NCBI GenBank assembly: GCA_047605205.1
Contig: JASGGE010000023.1
Coordinates: 1-32,580 of the forward strand
Direction: 5' to 3'
From: Siphonobacter sp047605205
Lineage (GTDB): Bacteria > Bacteroidota > Bacteroidia > Cytophagales > Spirosomataceae
Length of the DNA stretch: 32,580 nucleotides
Both the position numbers and the translations under genes were made by a program. The notes below the pieces were generated by a model. It had not been told where the DNA came from and did no database searches. It saw only the letters and a program-made list of their open reading frames with translations. Below are positions 25,641 to 32,580 of this stretch, in pieces (the first letter of the stretch is position 1; each line of letters starts with the position of its first letter).

Positions 25641-28388
25641 CTATTTCAGATAATTCCAGTTAATCAATGTATTCCACACCATTGAGGCATCGTGCAGATT
25701 CTGATACCGGTGCAATGGATCAAACGTAAAAGCAACAATATGTCCCTGACCCACAGGTACGTTGAATACTGTTCCGTGGCCAATTATAGCCTGTTCATTC
25801 CGAACAAAACCCGAAACCAGATAAGGTTCATCCTTACTCATTGTTTTCTTTTCAGGCTCAATTTTGGCATCTGGCAAGCCCATAATGGGGCCCTTGTATT
25901 CAATTTCGTCTTTCAGTGGTTTGGTGCCATACTGAAGCAGCATCATGTCACGGTTGTATTTTTTCGTTTGTAATAATGGTCCTGATCCTTTAAAAATGGG
26001 GAAAGTATCAGGAAATCCATACAATACGGGCGTTGTAGCCTTCCGTTTTTTCACCGTTACAATTGAACCGGGGTGATAGAGTGCCCCCGTCTGAACAGGA
26101 TCCAGATCACGCGTGATTCCGGTGCCGGCTATGCTATTGGAAGAGTTATCGAGCGTGATTAACACTCCGCCCTGTTCGACAAACAGGCTCAGCTGCTGAA
26201 TTCCTTCAAAGCCAGGGCCACCGGTCATGTCATCCGTAGCGTCAGGTGTACCATGTGAAGGATATTCAGCTGTTTTTGTAAAAGGTACAGGCCCAAATTT
26301 CTTATCTATTTCATGAATAAAATCGCTGGTTGAACCTCCCATCCGTGGAATCAGGATGACGTCAAATTTCTGACGTAAGCCTCCTGCCTTCAAAGCATCT
26401 TTACTGATGGAGGTATACGGAATTCCCTGCTGGTCAAAGGCATAGCGAGCCCATCCTTCATCCTGAGTGTTGAACCAGCTATGGTAAATAGCTACTTTCG
26501 GTAAGGTAACGTCATGCTGTTTAACGCCTGGAGTACTGCTGGTCTTTGTCAGATCCAGACCATATTTACCTGTCAACTGCTTAGCCTGATCAGCCGACAA
26601 GCCGCTAAACACCACCGAGCCTGCTTCGAGGGTATCCATCCCAACCACTGCTTTTTCATCCAGCAATTTCATACTTACATTCTGCGATTTTAGCCAGTAT
26701 AAAGCCGAGATGACCGAACTTTGAGCCTTGTAATTGAGCACGTAAGTAGAACCTGTGCCTAAGGTTTCACCCGTGTAGACGGCATCAGACTGAAGTAATT
26801 TCAGATCAGACGGGCTAAAGGTTAGCTTTTCAATGGGTTTTACATCTACACCGTACAGATAACCCATTGTCCAGGCTACATCATCATACGAAGGATACTT
26901 AAAATCAGTGTATTTCTGTTTCGTCAGTAAACTAATCGCCAGATTCCGATAGGGCTGATCCAGCATCACAACATAATTGTCATTTGTGGTATGGACTTCA
27001 ATTGCCTGTTTCCGAAGTTGATTTACCAGAAAAGCCACCATACCCGGATCACGCTGTTTTTTCGGTATAACAAAGGCTTTCAGGGCTTCTTCTTTCCCAC
27101 GTTTAATGGCATTAACGCCTTTCTGATAGAAGTTTTTCAGTAGCGTTGGCCCATTGGCGGCTGTAAACGAAAGCGAAGCCAATACACCCGCTTCCATGTA
27201 ATTAATGTTATTACGGAATGACCAGTTTACTTTTTCCGTTACGGCCATCGGACGATACCATTCCCGGCCTGTAGCCGGATCGCCAGCGTATTTCTGATCG
27301 CCTAAATCACGAATGTAGGTGCTGGCTCCTCCATTGCCGAAGGTTTCATAAAAACGCCCAATAGAGTTGTGATTATTGGCTACCCAGAACTGATAACCAG
27401 GGTTGGTACCATCGTAAAATGCCCAGGTAAAGACTCCCGGCAACCCCTGAGCCGTTAAGGCCGTTACTTCATTACTGGCAAACATCTGCCATTCGCCAAT
27501 TGTAATAGGGTCTGCGGATTCACCATAAGGCCCAGTACCCATTGAAATGTATAACAACGGAACCGATTCGTGTAAATCCAGCATGACCGTTGGGTGGAAA
27601 TCATAGTAAATTTTGTATACCGCCTTCGATACTTCCTGTGAAATCTGAATCCCATCCCGATTGTTATCATGGTAGGTATACTTTCCCCAATACGGAACCC
27701 GTGGAAACCCGTCTCCATATTCTTCACGATCTTTGGTATAGCGGTAATACCAGTCTACCTGCTTATCCCAGCCATCGGGTTCAGAAACCGGGTTAATGAC
27801 TACAATGACGTTATCACGAATGGTTTTGATGGATTCTTCCTGACTCGTAGCCAGACGATAGGTTAATTCCATCAGCATTTCGGGCGAACCCATTTCGGGC
27901 GAGTGCAAGCCCCCATTGAGGTAATAAATAGGCTTCGAGTCTTTGATGATTTTATTAACGTCCATCGTACCTACTTTCCGGGGATCTGCCAATAAAGCCA
28001 ACTGGTTTTTATAATGATCGAGTTTTTTCAGAGCTTCCGGGCTTCCTACTACTACCAGTTGAATAGGTCGGCCTTCTTCCGAGGTTCCTACCTGCTTCAT
28101 GCTCACGGCAGGGGTTGATGAAGCCAGTTTCTGATAATAGGCGTAAATGTCTTTGGTATGGTGAAGCACTTTCGGAGCTCCGATGATCTCCCCAAAATAG
28201 TTAAGCGGTGAAGGGACTTTCGGATCATTAGGTACATTCAGAACCGAAACAGGCAGAAAGCGGGTATCGGTGGTATAGTCTTTGATTTTTTGATTGTAGG
28301 CCTGATCAATCTGTTGAGCTGATAAGGCCGACGATGTAAGCAGGAAGATGGGTAACAGTTTAGAATAAGCGTGTTTTTTCACGTTCAT
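25641..28388 (-). CDS. Secreted M14-family zinc metallopeptidase with amidotransferase-like C-terminal domain, paralogue
   Basis: This paralogue (915 aa) matches the downstream M14 gene over its whole length with few gaps. A Sec signal peptide ends near residue 24 (ALSAQQ). Zinc ligands are H162 and E165 in GGLHSPEMGSPE and H273 in LDLHESVP, the NNRD motif is at about 242-245, and the candidate catalytic Glu348 lies in GRFYETFGN. All are kept, so both copies should be active. The amidotransferase-like domain (about 628-755) has VAIYHSWFNTQDEGW and DVILIPRMGG. The mature protein is likely periplasmic or extracellular. The pair looks like a tandem duplication with each copy under separate control. 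No SusCD genes lie beside them, so peptide uptake partners are not evident. Confidence 0.88.
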   Translation of the reverse strand: MNVKKHAYSKLLPIFLLTSSALSAQQIDQAYNQKIKDYTTDTRFLPVSVLNVPNDPKVPSPLNYFGEIIGAPKVLHHTKDIYAYYQKLASSTPAVSMKQVGTSEEGRPIQLVVVGSPEALKKLDHYKNQLALLADPRKVGTMDVNKIIKDSKPIYYLNGGLHSPEMGSPEMLMELTYRLATSQEESIKTIRDNVIVVINPVSEPDGWDKQVDWYYRYTKDREEYGDGFPRVPYWGKYTYHDNNRDGIQISQEVSKAVYKIYYDFHPTVMLDLHESVPLLYISMGTGPYGESADPITIGEWQMFASNEVTALTAQGLPGVFTWAFYDGTNPGYQFWVANNHNSIGRFYETFGNGGASTYIRDLGDQKYAGDPATGREWYRPMAVTEKVNWSFRNNINYMEAGVLASLSFTAANGPTLLKNFYQKGVNAIKRGKEEALKAFVIPKKQRDPGMVAFLVNQLRKQAIEVHTTNDNYVVMLDQPYRNLAISLLTKQKYTDFKYPSYDDVAWTMGYLYGVDVKPIEKLTFSPSDLKLLQSDAVYTGETLGTGSTYVLNYKAQSSVISALYWLKSQNVSMKLLDEKAVVGMDTLEAGSVVFSGLSADQAKQLTGKYGLDLTKTSSTPGVKQHDVTLPKVAIYHSWFNTQDEGWARYAFDQQGIPYTSISKDALKAGGLRQKFDVILIPRMGGSTSDFIHEIDKKFGPVPFTKTAEYPSHGTPDATDDMTGGPGFEGIQQLSLFVEQGGVLITLDNSSNSIAGTGITRDLDPVQTGALYHPGSIVTVKKRKATTPVLYGFPDTFPIFKGSGPLLQTKKYNRDMMLLQYGTKPLKDEIEYKGPIMGLPDAKIEPEKKTMSKDEPYLVSGFVRNEQAIIGHGTVFNVPVGQGHIVAFTFDPLHRYQNLHDASMVWNTLINWNYLK

Positions 28389-28800
28389 AATGGGAAAGAT
28401 TTGATGAGAGGAAAAGGGTTTAACTGCTACATATTAAGAGGTTTTATGAGTGGTTTCCAGCATATATACCATTCCACCAAACACATAACACCCTCTGAGC
28501 CTTTTCTTCAAAAGGCTTAAAAACTAAATATGGCTCGAAATACTATCGTGGGTTTTACTCAATTGCCTGTGAGTGCAGATAAGCTACTCATTTGTAATGT
28601 AGTATACTCAGGTATGCAAGGCATTAAATATAATTGATGACTTTAAAAATACGAGTTATGTAATCTGAAAATGATCTATGTTACTATTTTCTAACGAGTA
28701 AGCTGTAAAATCTGGCTACGAAACCTTGAAAGCTATTTTCTTCACAATGGTTCCAAACATACCTTTGAGCATGACGCCCGAAACCAAACGTTAAAAAAAA
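28389..28800. other. Intergenic region without a recognised gene
   Basis: These 412 bases lie between the DUF4202 stop and the start of the upstream M14 peptidase and must hold the M14 promoter. I found no exact TAnnTTTG box on the minus strand. A small hairpin, AGCCTTTT (28498-28505) with AAAAGGCT (28510-28517) and loop CTTC, is present without a T-run. A 35-codon plus-strand frame (28530-28637) has no recognisable features. Confidence 0.5.
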
Positions 28801-29391
28801 TTACGGATTCACCAATGCTTTTTCAAGAATTGCTTTTCCGCTGTGGCTATAAGGCAAGGTTAAGGCCGCAACCCGACCGGCTTCGGTCATTTTAGCCCAG
28901 CTTTTCTGCAAAATGGGAATCATCTTTTCTTCCCCCATTTTCGTAATCAGGGCGTCATATTGAAATTCCAGGAATACCAGACATAAGGCATTTTCCATCG
29001 TGTGCACTTCGGGGTCGGATTTCAGTTTTTGCTTGAGGTTTATTTCCTGTACTCTGCTGATGATCTGCTGCTCATAGCCAGCTTTTGCCAGTAATTCAGC
29101 CGACTTGGCAGCATGGAATTTTGCCAGGTCTCCTTTCCATTTCAGATACCCCAAACGACCTTCGGGATAATTAGAACGAGGAATCTCCCAACGACCAATG
29201 TGCTGACAGCGAGAGGCTAGTAATAAGGCTTCACCAGGGTTGGCATCTAGCTTCTTCACCCATTCATAAAGTTTCAACGCGTACAATAACTCTGCTGGAT
29301 AGGTTACCCCCTCCCATTCAATCTGCTCAGGCGACTGAGCATTGTATTCATCAAATAAGGTAAAGGCTTTTTTAATTTTTTCAGACATCAT
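28801..29391 (-). CDS. DUF4202 domain-containing protein
   Basis: A 196-aa cytosolic protein of the DUF4202 family. The conserved block RCQHIGRWEIPRSNYPEGR, then GYLKWKGDLAKFHA, spans about residues 61-94. The spaced His residues and helical make-up recall HD-domain phosphohydrolases, but no biochemical function is established to my knowledge and the resemblance is my reading. It starts 84 nt after the GH92 stop on the same strand with no terminator between, so it may be the last gene of the AraC-DinB-GH92 transcript. A Met-Met start leaves the exact start codon uncertain by one residue. Confidence 0.82.
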   Translation of the reverse strand: MMSEKIKKAFTLFDEYNAQSPEQIEWEGVTYPAELLYALKLYEWVKKLDANPGEALLLASRCQHIGRWEIPRSNYPEGRLGYLKWKGDLAKFHAAKSAELLAKAGYEQQIISRVQEINLKQKLKSDPEVHTMENALCLVFLEFQYDALITKMGEEKMIPILQKSWAKMTEAGRVAALTLPYSHSGKAILEKALVNP

Positions 29392-29475
29392 TTCTGGCTC
29401 GTTTCTTACTGGTACGTGACAATCCGTTAACCTATCTTTTGAAGGCCCTAAGCTTTGTCAAGGTCCTGTTATGAG

Positions 29476-31791
29476 TTATTTTCTGGCTGGTTTAGCAGAC
29501 ATATAAAACGTTAATGTTCCGCCTTTCATCACGTCTTCATGAGTAATCGTCTGCGTGGTGAGGGGTTTCCCATTGAGCAATACCTTTTCTACATACACAT
29601 TTTTACTACCCTGATTCAAGGCTTCAACCTTAAAGATATTGCCATTTTCCAAATGGACTTCTGCTTTTGAAACAGATGGGCTACCTAATGAATAGTGAAC
29701 GGAACCCGGAGCTATCGGATAAAAACCCATTGACGAAAACAAATACCAGGCACTCATCTGGCCGCAGTCATCATTTCCACCCAGACCGTCCGCCGTGGGT
29801 TTATACTGCATATCCAGAATCATACGAATACGTTCCTGCGTTTTCCAGGGTTGCCCAGCCCAGTTGTACAAGTACGCCACGTGGTGGGCCGGTTCATTTC
29901 CGTGGATGTACCCTCCAATAATGCCCTCTCGGGTAATGTCTTCTGTTTCCGCAAAAAACTGGTCAGACAGGTGCATACTGAAAAGCGTGTCCAGGCGAGC
30001 GGCAAATGTTTTCTTCCCTCCCATATAAGTAATCAGTCTTTCGGGATCCTGCGGAACAAAAAAGCTAAAGTTCCAGGAATTCCCTTCAATAAAACCCTGA
30101 CCGTGGGTACTGTATACGTCAAAATCTTTCTTAAACGACCCATCGGCTAAACGGGGCCGCATAAATCCAATCGACTTGTCAAACACTTTTTGCCAGTTTT
30201 CAGAACGTTTAAGATAGGTTTCAAACACCTCCATCCGATTCAGTTTTTTAGCTAACTGAGCAATACACCAGTCGTCGTATGCATATTCAAGGGTATTTGA
30301 AACCGATGTTTCATTTTTAGAAGCAGGAACATAGCCTAAATCAATATACGCTCCGATCCCTTCATAATTCCGGTGATTGGAGGTAATGATACAGGCCTCT
30401 AATGCTTTCATCGGGTCACCTTTATATACACCTTTGATGATGGCATCTGCCAGTACCGACACACTATGGTATCCGCTCATGCACCAGTTATCATTGGCAT
30501 AATGCGACCAGATGGGTAACATGTGAAGAGCATTCTGGTCATAATGCTTCATCATAGACTCTACCATATCATTATTTCGTGCCGGTTGAATAAGGTTGAA
30601 AAACGGATGCAAGACCCGATAGGTATCCCAAAGTGAAAAAGTGGTGTAATTGGTGAAGCCTTTTGCCTCATGTAGGTCCTGATCGAGTCCTTTGTATTGA
30701 CCATTGACATCCATATATACCGTTGGGTTAACAAACGTATGGTATAAGGAAGTGTAGAAATTGATCTTTCCAGGCTCTGTGGTTTCTACCTGAATTTTAT
30801 TGAGCTCTTTATTCCACTGATTCTGAGCTTCCGCTTTTACCTGTTCAAAATTCCAGCCTGGTATTTCCGCTTTCATATTCGCCAGAGCATTTGCCTGGCT
30901 CACCGGCGAAATGGCCATTTTCAGCTTTATTTTCTCGCCTTCTTCGGTATCAAAATCAAAGTAGAGCTTGATTTTTTTGCCAGCTAATTCCGGGAAGTTA
31001 TGGTTCTGGTCAAATTTTCGCCAGAAACCTTTGTATACCTGCTCGATATCCAGTTTTTGCTGCCCATACGCCTTAAATGGTTTTGAAAAGGACAAAGCAA
31101 AATAAACCGTGCGGGTACGAGCCCATCCGTTTGTCTGGCGGTACCCGGTAAGTAAGGTATCATTCACCACCCGAACGTATGTCCAGATGACTTTGTCATT
31201 ATAATTATAGATTCCTGACGTCAGGTCCAGAATTATGTGCGACTGATCAGATTTAGGGAAGGTATACTGATGAAAGCCAACACGATTGGAAGCCGTCAAC
31301 TCGGCCATAATATTGTCATCATCTAGTTTGACTTTGTAATACCCCGCCTGAGCCACCTCATTTGCATGTGAAAACGCAGAGCGATACCCCGTTTTAGGGT
31401 TACTCGCTACACCGGGGTTCAATTGTAACGTTCCCTGCGTTGGCATAATGAGAAAATCGCCCAAATCAGAGTGCCCCGTACCGCTAAAGTGCGTATGACT
31501 GAAGCCTACAATGGTGGGGTCTTCATACTTATATCCAGCACAGTACTTATACACCTCGCCATTGTACTTACCATTTCGTTCATATGAAAGCGTATCGGTA
31601 TCCGGGCTGAGCTGTACTGCTCCAAAAGGAACCGTAGCCCCCGGAAAGGTATGACCCATTTTTGCTGTGCCAATCAGCGGATTTACGTATGGGATAAGAT
31701 TTTGCTGAGCATAACTTAAAAAAGGTATTAAGCAGATACTACTGATTAATACGGCACATCGGCTTTTTTTTGTCGGGGGAAATTCGTTCAT
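29476..31791 (-). CDS. Secreted GH92 family glycosidase (alpha-mannosidase type)
   Basis: GH92 enzymes are calcium-dependent exo-acting alpha-mannosidases that trim mannans and N-glycans. The protein (771 aa) has a Sec signal peptide to about residue 28 (LSYAQQ). The N-terminal beta-sandwich begins VNPLIGTAKMGHTFPGATVP, with FSHTHFSGTGHSDLGDF at about 97-113. The helical barrel domain carries IEGNSWNFSF, where E569 matches the general acid by motif. GNEPAHHVAYLYNWAG and GGNDDCGQMSAWYLFSSMG follow; the latter holds D674/D675, which match the catalytic base region. All hallmark motifs are present, so activity is likely. The DinB gene starts the same transcript 29 nt upstream. No SusC/SusD pair is adjacent, so it is not in a typical glycan-use locus. 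Exact linkage specificity is unknown. Confidence 0.93.
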   Translation of the reverse strand: MNEFPPTKKSRCAVLISSICLIPFLSYAQQNLIPYVNPLIGTAKMGHTFPGATVPFGAVQLSPDTDTLSYERNGKYNGEVYKYCAGYKYEDPTIVGFSHTHFSGTGHSDLGDFLIMPTQGTLQLNPGVASNPKTGYRSAFSHANEVAQAGYYKVKLDDDNIMAELTASNRVGFHQYTFPKSDQSHIILDLTSGIYNYNDKVIWTYVRVVNDTLLTGYRQTNGWARTRTVYFALSFSKPFKAYGQQKLDIEQVYKGFWRKFDQNHNFPELAGKKIKLYFDFDTEEGEKIKLKMAISPVSQANALANMKAEIPGWNFEQVKAEAQNQWNKELNKIQVETTEPGKINFYTSLYHTFVNPTVYMDVNGQYKGLDQDLHEAKGFTNYTTFSLWDTYRVLHPFFNLIQPARNNDMVESMMKHYDQNALHMLPIWSHYANDNWCMSGYHSVSVLADAIIKGVYKGDPMKALEACIITSNHRNYEGIGAYIDLGYVPASKNETSVSNTLEYAYDDWCIAQLAKKLNRMEVFETYLKRSENWQKVFDKSIGFMRPRLADGSFKKDFDVYSTHGQGFIEGNSWNFSFFVPQDPERLITYMGGKKTFAARLDTLFSMHLSDQFFAETEDITREGIIGGYIHGNEPAHHVAYLYNWAGQPWKTQERIRMILDMQYKPTADGLGGNDDCGQMSAWYLFSSMGFYPIAPGSVHYSLGSPSVSKAEVHLENGNIFKVEALNQGSKNVYVEKVLLNGKPLTTQTITHEDVMKGGTLTFYMSAKPARK

Positions 31792-31820
31792 GAGTTAAAG
31801 ATATTGAGCGAAGCCGTTTT

Positions 31821-32342
31821 TCACGATTGTAAGGCCAGACGAATGTGAGCCAGATGGTGCTGTATATGCCAGGCCGTCATAGCCAAAGCCTGTTTTTGAT
31901 TTAACCAGAAATGCCGTACAGGATGATAATACTGAATAGCTAACTGTTCATCGCCCAGTGATTTCGCCAGATAAACATATCGGCCCGTTACTCCTTCAAA
32001 TAATAATAAAGAGTCTTCAAGAGGAGCATACTTTCCATCAGGAGTAGCCGCCCAACCGTCCATACTGATTAGGGTAAGGGTAGTATAATCCGTTTCGGTT
32101 AAGGCTTTTTTCATTCGAAAGTAATGTAGTAACTGAATATCTGCCACGTGATGTACCAGTTGCTGAACAGTCCAGCTGCCTTCCCGATACGTCTTAACAA
32201 GATCTGCCGAGGTAAGGTTGGCCGTAATATACTGATAATCAGAAGGACTATTTTCTATAATAGTCAATAATTCCTGAAATTCTTCGGGCGTATACTCTTC
32301 TTTTAAAACGAAAGGGCCAATGGGGAATTTACGATCCTGCAT
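31821..32342 (-). CDS. DinB superfamily protein, YfiT-like (putative metal-dependent hydrolase or thiol transferase)
   Basis: A 173-aa four-helix DinB-fold protein. The metal-binding His triad is visible: H65 in QLVHHVAD, and H159 and H163 in AWHIQHHLAHI. The pattern AWHxxHHxAHI and the N-terminal FPIGPF block are those of YfiT-like proteins. In Firmicutes these include bacillithiol transferases; which thiol or substrate this protein uses is not known. It follows the AraC-type stop by only 9 nt and precedes GH92 by 29 nt, so the genes are probably co-transcribed. A link to carbohydrate use is not obvious. Confidence 0.88.
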   Translation of the reverse strand: MQDRKFPIGPFVLKEEYTPEEFQELLTIIENSPSDYQYITANLTSADLVKTYREGSWTVQQLVHHVADIQLLHYFRMKKALTETDYTTLTLISMDGWAATPDGKYAPLEDSLLLFEGVTGRYVYLAKSLGDEQLAIQYYHPVRHFWLNQKQALAMTAWHIQHHLAHIRLALQS

Positions 32343-32438
32343 ACGAATTGTTTACTTTTTAATTTCTCTGAATTCGGCTGGTCGACGGTTAATCAACTGA
32401 TAAAACGTATTGCTAAAGGTTGATAAACGGGTATAGCC

Positions 32439-32477
32439 TACCTCGTAGGCCATTTCGGTAATGGTTTTATCCGTTTG
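32439..32477 (-). repeat. Inverted repeat of AraC helix-turn-helix coding DNA, left arm
   Basis: This segment, read on the minus strand, matches 32542-32580 on the plus strand over 39 bases with one mismatch (ACCGAA here, AGCGAA there). The spacer between the arms is 64 nt. It codes for QTDKTITEMAYEV. Confidence 0.85.
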
Positions 32478-32541
32478 CAATGCTCTTTAATGGCTCGAAT
32501 GTGTTCGGGCCGCTTGTCGTTTCTATTTAGGCTCCAGATTT

Positions 32542-32580
32542 CAAACGGATAAAACCATTAGCGAAATGGCCTACGAGGTA
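32542..32580 (+). repeat. Inverted repeat of AraC helix-turn-helix coding DNA, right arm, runs off the window
   Basis: On the plus strand this arm encodes QTDKTISEMAYEV, the same protein segment in the opposite direction. It is still matching when the window ends, so its true length is unknown. The matching begins abruptly at about 32539-32542, and the frame upstream of it does not resemble an AraC protein. Confidence 0.85.

Larger units (their letters stand above)
32352..32580 (-). pseudogene. AraC-family regulator, C-terminal part, apparently frameshifted and cut at the edge
   Basis: The minus strand from 32486 to the stop at 32352-32354 encodes the second helix-turn-helix of an AraC-type regulator: TITEMAYEVGYTRLSTFS, then NTFYQLINRRPAEFREIKK. 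In this frame a TAA sits at 32487-32489. The next frame, shifted by one base, reads EIWSLNRNDKRPEHIRAIKE, a plausible upstream continuation. One base thus seems missing around 32478-32486. The gene body would have to continue right of 32541, but there the sequence is an inverted copy of its own helix-turn-helix. The gene is either broken by rearrangement or misassembled. Its stop is 9 nt from the DinB start, which points to co-transcription with DinB and GH92 in an intact version. Confidence 0.6.

Noticed and set aside
28498..28517. AGCCTTTT / AAAAGGCT hairpin as a terminator
   Set aside because: Weak stem with no T-run on either strand, and not placed just after a gene stop.
28530..28637. 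Plus-strand 35-codon frame starting MARNTIVG in the 28389-28800 gap
   Set aside because: No recognisable motif, no promoter or ribosome-binding support, and a length expected by chance in non-coding DNA.
1..32580. CRISPR array, tRNA, rRNA, toxin-antitoxin or defence island
   Set aside because: No regularly spaced long repeats, no tRNA-like cloverleaf and no defence-type gene were seen on either strand while reading. A covariance-model search would settle small RNAs.

Overview
The window reads as chromosomal DNA of a Bacteroidota bacterium, most likely of the Cytophagales. The signs are tandem TonB-dependent receptors with an N-terminal carboxypeptidase-regulatory-like domain, a LytS/LytTR two-component pair, DUF4202, DUF2007 and GH92 proteins, the lack of clear Shine-Dalgarno sites, and promoter-like boxes of the Bacteroidota TAnnTTTG type. 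The lineage is an inference from gene content. I saw no rRNA, tRNA, CRISPR array or intact insertion sequence.

Layout. 1-212: non-coding, with a short series of GGGAC-ATCC-like repeats at the left edge. 213-6007 (minus): a complete tripartite RND efflux operon in the order outer-membrane channel, inner-membrane pump, lipoprotein adaptor. 6184-8425 (minus): a cysteine desulfurase closed by a clear terminator, and a patatin-like phospholipase. 8802-15646 (plus): two large paralogous Oar-like TonB-dependent receptors, each with its own terminator and neither with a SusD partner. 15718-18748 (minus): aldose 1-epimerase, LytTR response regulator and LytS-type histidine kinase. 18899-21389 (minus): a tightly packed operon of CPBP membrane protease, DUF2007 protein, CdsA and a HEAT-like protein, divergent from dusB (21489-22478, plus). 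22740-28388 (minus): two tandem secreted M14-type metallopeptidase paralogues with a C-terminal glutamine-amidotransferase-like domain. 28801-32580 (minus): DUF4202 protein, secreted GH92 glycosidase, YfiT-like DinB protein and the broken end of an AraC-family regulator.

How the genes work together. Much of the window serves the cell envelope: efflux, TonB-dependent uptake, secreted peptidases, a secreted alpha-mannosidase, phospholipid precursor synthesis (CdsA) and a membrane protease. The kinase and regulator surely form one signalling pair.

Most notable non-coding signals: two facing promoter-like boxes around a 17-bp palindrome between the CPBP operon and dusB; a palindrome just upstream of the histidine kinase; direct repeats upstream of the efflux operon; and a 39-bp inverted duplication of an AraC helix-turn-helix segment at the right edge, next to an apparent frameshift, which may be an assembly or rearrangement junction. 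I found no clear new defence or mobile system. Most coding content is ordinary chromosomal Bacteroidota.
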